Assembly (NCBI GenBank): GCA_026224805.1
Contig: JAMFRN010000167.1
Span: forward strand, 1 to 36,740
Direction: 5' to 3'
Length of the DNA: 36,740 nucleotides
Source: Nevskia soli
GTDB lineage: Bacteria > Pseudomonadota > Gammaproteobacteria > Nevskiales > Nevskiaceae
Below, piece by piece: positions 1 through 8,369 of this stretch. A model generated the notes under the pieces. It searched no databases. It was not told where the DNA came from and saw only the letters and a list, made by a program, of their open reading frames with translations. A program made the translations under genes and the position numbers. Numbering within the stretch: position 1 is the first letter of the stretch; each line of letters starts with the position of its first letter.

Positions 1-7
1 AATCACC

Positions 8-97
8 CGTCCGTCATCCCGGCGAAAGCCGGTATCCAGAGCGACGCAGTGCGCACTCCGAACCCCTGGATACCGGCTTTCGCTGGTATGACGGACG
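8..97. repeat. Imperfect long inverted repeat (REP-like hairpin)
   Basis: Two 32-base arms at 8-39 and 66-97 are reverse complements of each other at 30 of 32 positions and are separated by 26 bases. The core contains a GGCGAAAGCCGG motif, which resembles palindromes dispersed through the chromosomes of many GC-rich gammaproteobacteria. It lies downstream of chpC, outside any gene I can support. It is probably a dispersed intergenic repeat, though copy number cannot be seen from this window. Confidence 0.7.
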
Positions 98-229
98 CTG
101 CGGTTGGGATGTTGCTATTGCTTTGGCTGTCGACGTTCCCCCGTCTGGCTGCGCCGAGCATCGCAAAGACGGAGCGGAAACAGCCCGCGCGTAGACGCGG
201 GGCGAGGCAGGATGCCGGAGCGCAGGGAA

Positions 230-258
230 CCCACCAATCACCGCAGGTGATTGGTGGG
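230..258. repeat. Perfect 13-bp stem hairpin
   Basis: Bases 230-242 pair perfectly with 246-258 around a 3-base loop. No T tract follows on either strand, so it is not a standard intrinsic terminator. It belongs to the string of hairpins that fills 1-374. The surrounding sequence can be read as an open frame on the minus strand (14-424), but that frame has low-complexity, Arg/Ser/Pro-rich content typical of spurious ORFs over repeats, so no gene is called here. Confidence 0.6.
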
Positions 259-276
259 CGCAGACTCCGGGAGGTG

Positions 277-317
277 TTTCTTTGCTTGTCAAAGAAAGTA
301 AGCCGCCTTCAAGGCGG
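277..317 (-). terminator. Tandem hairpins downstream of chpC (possible transcription end)
   Basis: Two adjacent hairpins lie 58-98 bases beyond the chpC stop. One has a perfect 8-bp stem (277-284 with 290-297, loop 5). The other has a 5-bp GC stem (303-307 with 313-317, loop 5). On the minus strand the GC hairpin is read first and the sequence TTTCTTTG follows it, which gives some terminator character. The remainder of 98-374 shows only repeat-like sequence and no supported gene. Termination here is inference. Confidence 0.35.
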
Positions 318-374
318 AACCGCACTTTCAAGCAGCGACTCCAGTGGTCGCGCGCAAGGGCGCACGCCAAAGTC

Positions 375-854
375 TCAAGCAGGCACGGACACCGCAGAAA
401 GCACCGCCGCCATCTCCGCCTCAATCTTCTCCAGATTCGGAATCAAGGCCTCCTGACTCGCCACCCGCACCCGCGCCAGCACCAGCTCGCTATCCTGCGG
501 CCGCGCCTCCGCCGGCCGCAGCGCCGCCCGGTTGAGCGTCACCAGATGCGGATAGCCCTCCGCCAGGATGCCGTAGCGCCCCGCCGAAAGCCGCGTGCTG
601 ACCGAATTGATCACCGCGATACGGGTGCGCCGGCTCGGCGGCTCCGCCGCGCCGTTGTTGAACAGCTCGAAGCGCGCGATCGGCAATTCGCGCCCCTGCC
701 ACGGCAGCAGCCCGGCAAACCAGGGCGGGGAACCTGGCACCGTGCGCAAACCTTCCAGCGACACCACCTCCGCCACCGCCAGATTGGGCAGCAGCAGGGT
801 GTCGCTCTGCAGCGCGACGAGTACGGCGTACAGCTGTTGGGGCGCTCCGCTCAT
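375..854 (-). CDS. chpC: ChpC, CheW-like coupling protein of the Pil-Chp system
   Basis: This 159-residue protein has the layout of a CheW-domain adaptor. It starts with a beta-rich segment (VLVALQSDTLLLPNLAVAEV), has the central PWFAGLLPWQGRELPIARFE region typical of CheW folds, and ends in a helix. In Pseudomonas aeruginosa ChpC is an accessory CheW homologue thought to link additional receptors to the ChpA kinase. It begins 7 bp after the chpA stop and is the last gene of the pilG-pilI-chpA-chpC block, so it is almost certainly co-transcribed with chpA. No strong Shine-Dalgarno is visible, which fits translational coupling. It could be called a generic CheW protein, but position and length favour ChpC. 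Confidence 0.85.
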   Translation of the reverse strand: MSGAPQQLYAVLVALQSDTLLLPNLAVAEVVSLEGLRTVPGSPPWFAGLLPWQGRELPIARFELFNNGAAEPPSRRTRIAVINSVSTRLSAGRYGILAEGYPHLVTLNRAALRPAEARPQDSELVLARVRVASQEALIPNLEKIEAEMAAVLSAVSVPA

Positions 855-861
855 GCAGGTC

Positions 862-3800
862 TCAATGGTGCTTGCGCACGTCTTTGACTTCGGCCAGCAA
901 CTGGTCTTCCTGGTACGGCTTGATCAGGTAGCGGTTCACGCCCAACGTGCGGGCGCGCTCGCGATGCTTCTCGCCCGAGCGCGAAGTGATCATGATGATC
1001 GGCACGTTGGTCAGGCGCGCGTTGTTGCGGATGAAGGCCGCTACCTCGAAGCCGTCGGCGCGCGGCATTTCGATATCGAGCAGCACCGTCGCCGGGGTTT
1101 CCGTCTGTAGCATAGCGATGGCATCGAGACCGTCCTTGGCGGTGACCACGCGGTAGCCGTTGCGGCTGAGCAGGCGCTCGGCGACGCGGCGCATGGTGAC
1201 GGAATCGTCTACCACCATGATGGTTTCGCGCACCTCCTCCGTCGCGGCGGCATCGGCGCGGCCAGCGGCCTCGGCCAGCAGGGCGCGGCGCGAACGCTCG
1301 GCCACCAGCGCCGCCACGTCAAGGATCAGCACCACGCGGCCGTCGGCCAGAATGGTGGCGCCGGCCACGCCCGGCACGCTGCTGACCTGCGGGCCGACCG
1401 CCTTGGACACGATTTCGCGGTTGCCGTAGAGCACGTCGACGATCAGGGCGACGCGACGCTCGGCGGCGCCCAGACCTTCACCCAGGCGCACCAGGATGGC
1501 GGTATAGGTGCGGGCGTCGGGATCGGGCGCATGCGGCACGCCGACGTAGTCGCCCAGATGGCGCACGCGGTAGCCGCGGCCGCCGTAGGCGAACAGCGGG
1601 CCGTCATCGCGCACGTAGTCGTTCAGTTCCGCACGCGGCACGCGGGCGATGCCCTCGATGCTGGGCAGCGGAATGGCATAGCTGTCCGGGCCGACGCCGA
1701 CCAGCAGCGCCTGCGATACCGCCAGCGTCAGCGGCAGGCGCAGCAGGAAGCGCGTGCCCTTGCCGACCTCGGAGCGCAGTTCCAGCGTGCCGGCCAGCTG
1801 CTTAACCTCGCTCGCCACCACGTCCATGCCGATGCCGCGGCCGGCATCCTGGGTCAGCCGCTTTGCGGTGGAGAAGCCGGGCTCGAAGATGAAACGGGCC
1901 AGATCGTCGTCGGAAAGCTGCGCTTCCGGCACCATCAGGCCGCGCTCGATCGCCTTGTGGCGGATCGCCATGAAATCGAGGCCGCGGCCGTCGTCGGACA
2001 GTTCCACCAGCAGCTGCGAGCCTTCGCGCGACAGGCGCAGCACGATGGTGCCGACCACCGGCTTGCCGGCGAGCGCGCGCTCGGCCGGATCCTCGATGCC
2101 GTGCACCACGGCATTGCGCAGCAGATGTTCCAGCGGCGCGGTGATGCGCTCCAGCACATGGCGGTCGAGCTCCGCCTCCACGCCCTGGAACTCCGCCTCG
2201 GCCTGGCGGCCGTTCTCCTGCGCCGTCTGCCGCACCACGCGCAGCAGGCGCTGCACCTGGCGGGAGAAGGGCACCATCAGGGTGCCCATCAAGCCCTGCT
2301 GTACTTCGGTGGTGATGCGGCTCTGCTGCAGCAGCAGCGTATCCGACTCGCTCACCGCCTCGTCCATCGTCGCCTGCAGGGACGACAGATCGCTGATCGA
2401 CTCCGCCAGGGTGCGCGACAGCTCCTGCATGCGCGAGTAGCGGTCCATCTCCAGCGGATCGAAATCCTGGCTGTACTGATCGGGGTGGGCGCCGAAGCCG
2501 CGTCCGCGCGCGGCGATCTGCGCCTCGGTTTCGATATCCAGCATGCGCAACTGCTCGCGCACGCGCACGATGGTCTGCGTCATTTCCGCCAGCTGCGTGC
2601 GCATGCTGGTGTTGCGCTCTTCCAGGCGCGAGCGGTAAATCGAAATCTCGCCCGCCTCGTTGAGCATGCTGTCCAGGGCATCCACCGAGACGCGCGCGGT
2701 TTCCTTGCGCGCCAGGGCGAAACCGCTGAGATCCTCCTCCGGCCGCCAGAACAGCTCCGGCGACCAGTGTCCGGCGGCCGGCGCGGGCGCCGCCGCCACG
2801 GGTGTGCCGAGTTGCGCTTCCTGCACCACGGCTTCGGCCGCCAGCGGGCTGACCAGCAGGCTCGCCTGTCCGCGCCGGATCTGATCATGCATCGCCTGCA
2901 GGCGATCTAGCTCGGCCCGCATCTGGGTGAAGGCGCCACTGTCCGGAAACTCGCCGGCAGCCACCAGCGCATTGACGCGGCCTTCCAGTTCATGGACCGC
3001 ATCGCCCATGGCGTCGAGCCCGGCCATGCGCGCGCCGCCCTTGAGCGTATGCAGGGCGCGCTGCACATCGCGCACCGGCTCAGTGTCGTCGCCGTTCTGC
3101 CAGCCCTCGAAGCCGCTGTCGAGCTGCTCCAGCAGTTCCGAAGCTTCGGCCGAGAAGATGTCGGTGATTTCGTCGTCGAGCCCGTGCGGCGGCATTTCCG
3201 GCAAGGCTGCCGTAGTCGTCAGCAGAGGCGGCGGTGCGATCGGCTGCTGCCAGGCCGGCACCTGCGGCGGCTCGGCGGATTCGGCGTGCAGCGGTTCCTG
3301 CAGCGGCGGCGACGGCTCCGGCTGGAACTGCGGCGGCACCTTGATTTCGAATGGGGCCGGGGCTTCCAGCTCGCTCACTTCGATCAGCGGCAGGGGCTCT
3401 TCCGCGGCAATCGCGGAAGGCGGCGGCGGGGCGGGAGCGAATACGATCGGTTCCGCCGCTCCCAGGGCCAGCACCTCCAGGCCGGCGGACGGCGCAGCGG
3501 GAACAATCTCCTCGACCGGCGGAAAGCTCAAGGCCAGCGGGGCTTCCTCCACTGCCGGCAGTTCGACCGGCGCTGGCGCCGCTAGCGGCTCGGGCTCCAT
3601 CGGCGCCTGCTCCAGCAGCGGCGGCAGCGGGCTCCTGACCAGCACGGCGTCGATCGCTGCCAACGCCGGACCCGCATCGAGCGGGCGGCCGCGTTGCAGA
3701 TCGCTGACCAGCTGGTGCAACTCGTCGAAGCCGACGCCGAGCGGCGTCTGCAAGGCCGCGGAAGACTGCTGGGCATCTTCGGCGAACAGGCTTTCGAGGT

Positions 3801-6800
3801 GATGCGCCACGGTGCCGATGGCATCGGCGCCGGCGGTGCGCGCACTGCCCTTGAGGGTATGCAGGGCGCGCTTCAATTCATTGGCGGCGTCGGTGTAGCC
3901 GGGATCGCGGCGCCACACCTGCAAGTAATGCTCCATCGACTCGAGCAGTTCTTCCGCCTCGGCGCCGAAGATTTCCTGCAGCTCGGCGTCCATCGAACCC
4001 GCCGCGATGATTTCCGGCTCCAGCGGACGCTCGACCGGGTGGGCCACTTCGACCGGCGGCGGCACGTAAACCGGCGCGGTGGCCGCGGCCGGACGCGGCA
4101 AGGCCTGCACCCGCGCCACCCACTCGCTGCCATCGCCGAGCTTGTCGCCGTCGCGATAGGCGTCGAGCAACTGGTAAAGCCCTTCGATCACTTCCAGCAG
4201 GGTGGCAAAGAAGCCGACGCCGGGCGCCTGGCCGCCGCGCCACTCGGCCAGCCGCTCACTGACCGCCTGGCCGATGCGCGCGATGGGCTCGCAACCGGCG
4301 CGCGCGGCAAGGTCCGCGATGTCCGCAAAGCCGGTGCCCAGATTCGCGGCCGCCGCACCTTCCTGGTTGGCATTTGCCGGTTGCTCCGCCCAGGCGCGGG
4401 CCTGCTGCTCCAGACCCTGCGCGGCGTTCAGGGCCTGCAGGCTGAAGGCTTCGTCGAATACCGGACGCGGCGGCGTTTGCGGCTCGGCCGCCTGGACCGT
4501 CGGCTGCCCCCCCGGCTGAACCACCTGCGGCGCCTGCAAGGCGGCGATACGCGCCTGCCATGCGGGCAGATCGCCGACGCCGGCATCCACCACATCGGCC
4601 GACTCGATCCAGCCGCGCAGGGTCACCAGGGCATCGGCGATCAGCGGCAGCCCCAGCGCCGGTAGCGTGCGGCCTTCCAGGCGCAGGCTGTTGAACAGGG
4701 CTTCGAATGCCGCGGCCAGCTGGCTGACGCCTTCGGCGTGGATCACCGCGGCGCTGCCGCGCAGGGTGTGGAACGCACGGATCGCTTCCGCGTCGGGCTC
4801 GAAGCCGGCTTCGCGCGGGTCCTGCGCTTCCAGCCAGCGCCGCACCAGGCCGAGGCGCTCGCGCGCGTCCTCGCGGAACACAGCCAGCATGTCCGGCTCG
4901 GTGCTGGCCTTGGTGGAAGCCAGCCTGGTGGCGCTGTCGATCAGCGCCGCCACCGCGGGATCCTCGACACCGACCCCAACGCCGTCGCGGAAATTTTCGA
5001 TCAGCCCGGGCAGCAGGGCCACCGCCTGCTCGATGGTCTGCTGCACCGGAGCGCGCACTGACAGGGCGCCCTCCAGGCAGCGGTTGAGCATGTTTTCCAC
5101 GGCCCAGCCGAACTCGCCGATGCGCAGCGCGCCGACCATGCGGCCGCTGCCCTTGAGCGTATGGAAGGCGCGCCGCACTTCGCTGATCACCGCGCGATTG
5201 CCTGGCTCGCGGCGGAATGCGGGCAGATGGCGCTCGAGCTCCACCAGCACTTCGCCGGCTTCCTCGATGAAGATGTCGCGGATTTCCGGATCGATGCCCT
5301 CGCCCACCGGCACCGATGCCGGGGCTGGCGGAGCGGGCGCCGCCGCAGGCGGCGGAGGTGGTGGGGGCGCCGCTTCCAGTGTTTGCGGCGGCGCTTCCGC
5401 GGGCTGCACCCCGGCGGCAAGGTCGGTGGGCGCCGGGGCCGGCGCTGCCGGCGCGGCACGGAAATCCAGGCGCGCGATGTAGTTTTCCAGGTCGTCGAGG
5501 ATGCGGCCCGGCTCCGGCAGGCCGTCGCGCAGCGCCTCCAGGTACACCTCGACGCAGGAAATGGCGTCGGCGAAGCGCTCGAATTCGGCCTGGCTGTGTT
5601 GCGTGCCGAGCAGCGTGCCCAGCTTCACATAAGTTTCCAGCTTGCGCAGCTGCGCGCTGGCGCGCGTGCGATCCAGGATCTGCAGGCCGGCAGCCACTTC
5701 GTTGAGCATGCGCGGCGCGTCGCCGAAGGCGGAGCCGTCACCGTTTTTCAGGAAGGCATCGAACCCGGCCTTGAGGTGCGCCAGATCGACCAGCGATTCG
5801 CGCAGCAGCGCCTTGGTGCTTTCGCGCAGGTCCTGCGCGTGCGGCACCTCCGCCTCGATCTCGGCATACGGCCGCGCCGGCTCGCCGCCGTGACGGCCGA
5901 GCGCGCGGAACAGGGCTTCTTCCAGGCTGTGCTCGACGCGCAGGATGGCGGTGGCCACGTCCATCCAGGCCATCACCCCCTGCGGCGGCGGGTTCTCCAG
6001 CAGGCGCGCCTGGTTGATCAGGGCCTGTTGCGGTGCCGGCAGGCCCAGCGCGCCGAGCGTATTGGCCAGCCGCAGCAGGCGCTCGCGCGTCACGGCGAGA
6101 TCGCCGGTGCTGCGGCCGCCGGTGCGCACCGCCAGGTCGATACCGTCCTTGACCTGGGCGAAATCGCGGCCGATCTCGATGTAGACGCGGCCGAGAATGG
6201 AGGTATTGGGCCCGCGCAGGCGACGCCGCAGCTCGTCCATCTGCTCCAGCCCCGGCAGCAGCTCATCGATACGACGGCTGGTGATGAGGTCGTGCGAACG
6301 GTCGGTCTGGCGGCTGGCGCGGGCGATATGGAACAGCAGCTGTTGCGGGGTGTCGCCGACATCGGCGCCGGCCACCGTCTCGCCTTCGTCGACCAGCTTC
6401 TTCAGATGCTGGCCGGCGCGGCCGAACAGCCGCTTCAGGTCGAGCGAATCGAACTGCAGGTCGCCGCGCAGGCATTCCGACAGCACCGCGTAGCTGGACC
6501 ACATCTCGCGCAGGCTGGGATCGGCGGTGTTGACGGCGACGGCATCGGCGATCTTGCCCATGCGCGCCATCGCCGCATCGATGTTCTGGCCGCGGAACCA
6601 TTGCACGAAGGCGGTCTGGAAGGTGCCCAGCTCGCGCCGCGCGATGCTCTGCACCGCCTCGCCGCCGCGCGGGCGCAATTCCGGCGGAATCTCCGAGGGC
6701 GTCTGCTGTTGGGCGCGCAGCTGCGCGGCGAACAGTTCCGCCTCAGTCAACAGGGGTTTGCCGCGCGCCAGGCGCAGCTCGTTGATGCCCGGCTGCAGCA

Positions 6801-7155
6801 CCACGGCGCGGTCGTTCTCGCCATGCGCCAGCAGATCGACGTAATCGGACAGGTGCAGCGTTGCCCCGGTCAGGGCGGAGAACGGCTCCAGATTGTTCTG
6901 GCTCGGCGGGTTTTGCCGCAGCTCCTGCAGCAGTTGCAGCATTTCCTCGGCCAGCGCCGCGGCGCCGAAACACTGGATCATGCCGACGGTCCCGCGCACC
7001 AGATGCAGTTCCTCGGCGGCCACGTCGAGATGCTGCGTCTCCTCGGGCGCTTCCAGATACTGCTCGAGCGCGCCGCGGGCGCGGCTCAGGCTCTGCTCGA
7101 TTTCCCCACGGACCCAGTGCAGGCCGTTGGCGATTTGCGGACGCTCACCGACCAT
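862..7155 (-). CDS. chpA: ChpA, multi-Hpt hybrid histidine kinase controlling type IV pili
   Basis: At 2097 residues this is a giant CheA-type kinase. Four canonical Hpt sites have the HTLKG/HTLRG motif at His665, His796, His1099 and His1369. An N-terminal degenerate Hpt-like helix carries LHLVRGT at about residues 50-56. The Hpt modules are joined by Pro/Ala-rich linkers, notably near 590-615 and 1190-1330. Then come a dimerisation helix, the HATPase (N box with Asn1681, G box GRGIGMDVV near 1772), a CheW-like domain (about 1815-1955) and a C-terminal receiver with phospho-acceptor Asp2027. In P. aeruginosa ChpA phosphorylates PilG and PilH, controlling pilus extension, retraction and cAMP. 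It starts 2 bp after the pilI stop. The family usually carries more Hpt-like modules than the four clear sites here; others (for example near residue 440) look degenerate. Confidence 0.95.
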   Translation of the reverse strand: MVGERPQIANGLHWVRGEIEQSLSRARGALEQYLEAPEETQHLDVAAEELHLVRGTVGMIQCFGAAALAEEMLQLLQELRQNPPSQNNLEPFSALTGATLHLSDYVDLLAHGENDRAVVLQPGINELRLARGKPLLTEAELFAAQLRAQQQTPSEIPPELRPRGGEAVQSIARRELGTFQTAFVQWFRGQNIDAAMARMGKIADAVAVNTADPSLREMWSSYAVLSECLRGDLQFDSLDLKRLFGRAGQHLKKLVDEGETVAGADVGDTPQQLLFHIARASRQTDRSHDLITSRRIDELLPGLEQMDELRRRLRGPNTSILGRVYIEIGRDFAQVKDGIDLAVRTGGRSTGDLAVTRERLLRLANTLGALGLPAPQQALINQARLLENPPPQGVMAWMDVATAILRVEHSLEEALFRALGRHGGEPARPYAEIEAEVPHAQDLRESTKALLRESLVDLAHLKAGFDAFLKNGDGSAFGDAPRMLNEVAAGLQILDRTRASAQLRKLETYVKLGTLLGTQHSQAEFERFADAISCVEVYLEALRDGLPEPGRILDDLENYIARLDFRAAPAAPAPAPTDLAAGVQPAEAPPQTLEAAPPPPPPPAAAPAPPAPASVPVGEGIDPEIRDIFIEEAGEVLVELERHLPAFRREPGNRAVISEVRRAFHTLKGSGRMVGALRIGEFGWAVENMLNRCLEGALSVRAPVQQTIEQAVALLPGLIENFRDGVGVGVEDPAVAALIDSATRLASTKASTEPDMLAVFREDARERLGLVRRWLEAQDPREAGFEPDAEAIRAFHTLRGSAAVIHAEGVSQLAAAFEALFNSLRLEGRTLPALGLPLIADALVTLRGWIESADVVDAGVGDLPAWQARIAALQAPQVVQPGGQPTVQAAEPQTPPRPVFDEAFSLQALNAAQGLEQQARAWAEQPANANQEGAAAANLGTGFADIADLAARAGCEPIARIGQAVSERLAEWRGGQAPGVGFFATLLEVIEGLYQLLDAYRDGDKLGDGSEWVARVQALPRPAAATAPVYVPPPVEVAHPVERPLEPEIIAAGSMDAELQEIFGAEAEELLESMEHYLQVWRRDPGYTDAANELKRALHTLKGSARTAGADAIGTVAHHLESLFAEDAQQSSAALQTPLGVGFDELHQLVSDLQRGRPLDAGPALAAIDAVLVRSPLPPLLEQAPMEPEPLAAPAPVELPAVEEAPLALSFPPVEEIVPAAPSAGLEVLALGAAEPIVFAPAPPPPSAIAAEEPLPLIEVSELEAPAPFEIKVPPQFQPEPSPPLQEPLHAESAEPPQVPAWQQPIAPPPLLTTTAALPEMPPHGLDDEITDIFSAEASELLEQLDSGFEGWQNGDDTEPVRDVQRALHTLKGGARMAGLDAMGDAVHELEGRVNALVAAGEFPDSGAFTQMRAELDRLQAMHDQIRRGQASLLVSPLAAEAVVQEAQLGTPVAAAPAPAAGHWSPELFWRPEEDLSGFALARKETARVSVDALDSMLNEAGEISIYRSRLEERNTSMRTQLAEMTQTIVRVREQLRMLDIETEAQIAARGRGFGAHPDQYSQDFDPLEMDRYSRMQELSRTLAESISDLSSLQATMDEAVSESDTLLLQQSRITTEVQQGLMGTLMVPFSRQVQRLLRVVRQTAQENGRQAEAEFQGVEAELDRHVLERITAPLEHLLRNAVVHGIEDPAERALAGKPVVGTIVLRLSREGSQLLVELSDDGRGLDFMAIRHKAIERGLMVPEAQLSDDDLARFIFEPGFSTAKRLTQDAGRGIGMDVVASEVKQLAGTLELRSEVGKGTRFLLRLPLTLAVSQALLVGVGPDSYAIPLPSIEGIARVPRAELNDYVRDDGPLFAYGGRGYRVRHLGDYVGVPHAPDPDARTYTAILVRLGEGLGAAERRVALIVDVLYGNREIVSKAVGPQVSSVPGVAGATILADGRVVLILDVAALVAERSRRALLAEAAGRADAAATEEVRETIMVVDDSVTMRRVAERLLSRNGYRVVTAKDGLDAIAMLQTETPATVLLDIEMPRADGFEVAAFIRNNARLTNVPIIMITSRSGEKHRERARTLGVNRYLIKPYQEDQLLAEVKDVRKHH

Positions 7156-7157
7156 GT

Positions 7158-7730
7158 TTAGGCTCCGGCCACGGTGAACGAAAGGCTGCGCGTCAGCTTG
7201 TGCAGCGACAGCACCAGCCAGTTGCGCCCCTCACGCGAGAAGCCGCCCAGCAGATAGGACTCCAGCTCGCCGCTGTCGCGCGCCAGCTCGTGGCGCTGGT
7301 CGGATGGGGCGAACTGGCGGTAGCCCGCCACTTCGTCCACCAGCACGCCGGCAGGCACACGGTCCGAGTTGAACACCAGCACGCGCTGATCGCGGTGCTC
7401 CGGCAGGCGCGGCAGGTTCAGCAGCTGGGCCAGATCGGTCACCGGCAGCAGGCTGCCGCGCACATTGGCCACGCCCAGCATCCAGGGCTTGGCGCCCGGC
7501 ACGCGCGTCACCTTGGGTACGGTGATGACTTCGCGCACGTCCTCGCGCGGCGCCACCAGCCAATGCTCGCGCAGGCGGAAGCCCAGGCCGGTCCAGGACT
7601 GGGTCTGGCCGGCGGCGATGTCCAGGCGCGCGGCGCGCAGGCGGTTTTCCAGGGCGAACAGCAGTTCGAACGGCTGCCCGACCAGACTGGCCAGATCGGC
7701 CGCATGGGCAGTGGGATTGACGGCGCTCAT
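7158..7730 (-). CDS. pilI: PilI, CheW-like adaptor of the Pil-Chp system
   Basis: The 190-residue protein has a full CheW domain: a receptor/kinase-docking beta barrel with RVPGAKPWMLGVANVRGSLL and PVTDLAQLL in the middle, and VLVDEVAGYRQF later. PilI couples the PilJ receptor to the ChpA kinase at the cell poles. It lies 21 bp after pilG and 2 bp before chpA. In Pseudomonas pilH sits between pilG and pilI; here that gene is missing from this position and is found at 14835 instead. The ATG at 7730 gives a normal-length PilI, although its ribosome site is weak. Confidence 0.92.
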   Translation of the reverse strand: MSAVNPTAHAADLASLVGQPFELLFALENRLRAARLDIAAGQTQSWTGLGFRLREHWLVAPREDVREVITVPKVTRVPGAKPWMLGVANVRGSLLPVTDLAQLLNLPRLPEHRDQRVLVFNSDRVPAGVLVDEVAGYRQFAPSDQRHELARDSGELESYLLGGFSREGRNWLVLSLHKLTRSLSFTVAGA

Positions 7731-7751
7731 AGGGACTTACCCAGACCGGCC

Positions 7752-8171
7752 TCAGCCGGCCTTTTTCCCCAGGTGCGCGCGCACCGCACCGATCAGCTCG
7801 TCCTTGGTGAACGGCTTGGTCAGGTATTCGTCGGAGCCGACGATACGGCCGCGGGCGCGGTCGAACAGGCCGTCCTTGGAGGACAGCATGATCACCGGCG
7901 TCCTGGCGTAACGCGCGTTGTTCTTGATCAGGGCGCAGGCCTGATAGCCGTCCAGCCGCGGCATCATGATGTCGATGAATATCAGGTCTGGCTCATGGTC
8001 GGCGACCTTGGCCAGCGCCTCGAAACCATCCGCGGCGGTGATGACGGCATAGCCTTCCTTGACCAGCAACGTCTCCGCCGTCTTGCGAATGGTCTGGCTG
8101 TCGTCGATGACCATGATCTTGGCCAAGGCGACGACGTTATCGGTTCCTGCACCGGCAGCTGCTGTGGACAT
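7752..8171 (-). CDS. pilG: PilG, CheY-like response regulator for twitching motility
   Basis: This is a single receiver domain of 139 residues. The acidic pocket is DD near residues 23-24, the phosphorylation site is Asp67 in FIDIMMPRLDGYQ, the switch region is MLSSKDG, and the conserved Lys lies in YLTKPF. The run CALIKNNARYARTPVIM is close to PilG of Pseudomonas and distinguishes it from PilH. PilG promotes pilus extension and adenylate cyclase activation after phosphorylation by ChpA. It is the first gene of the minus-strand block and has a strong GAGGGGGG ribosome site ahead of the ATG at 8171. The roughly 20-residue Ala-rich N-terminal extension is not part of the receiver fold. Confidence 0.93.
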   Translation of the reverse strand: MSTAAAGAGTDNVVALAKIMVIDDSQTIRKTAETLLVKEGYAVITAADGFEALAKVADHEPDLIFIDIMMPRLDGYQACALIKNNARYARTPVIMLSSKDGLFDRARGRIVGSDEYLTKPFTKDELIGAVRAHLGKKAG

Positions 8172-8369
8172 GACCCCCCTCGTGCATGCTCATCCCGGCC
8201 GCCCCCAACGACCCTGTCGTGTCGCGGCTCAAGTTTGCGCAAAAATATGTTTTGCCTGCAATTTGTAGCACAACGGCGCAGCGCTGCCTATTTGCCGGGC
8301 GGGCGGCAGCAACCCCCTCCCGGACGGCAATGAGTTACCCTATTGGTCTCGCATTCACCGGGCGCTCTC
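8172..8369. promoter_or_regulatory. Divergent promoter region between pilG and gshA
   Basis: This 198-base region separates the minus-strand pil-chp block from the plus-strand gshA block, so promoters in both directions must lie in or near it. The AT-rich centre at 8230-8275 is the best candidate. It includes the 10-base palindrome TTTGCGCAAA at 8234-8243 and TTG-containing hexamers on both strands, but no -35/-10 pair is convincing at the expected spacing. Specific start sites cannot be assigned. Confidence 0.35.

Noticed and set aside
230-258. CRISPR-like palindromic repeat
   Set aside because: It occurs once, with no regularly spaced copies and no cas genes.
14-424. Minus-strand ORF of 136 codons across the hairpin block
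   Set aside because: It overlaps the chpC 3' end, has low-complexity Arg/Ser/Pro content and lies over palindromic repeats; no protein family is recognisable.
5161-7161. 666-codon plus-strand ORF opposite chpA
   Set aside because: It is a GC-rich antisense shadow rich in Arg/Gln/His, with no domain; chpA on the other strand is unambiguous.
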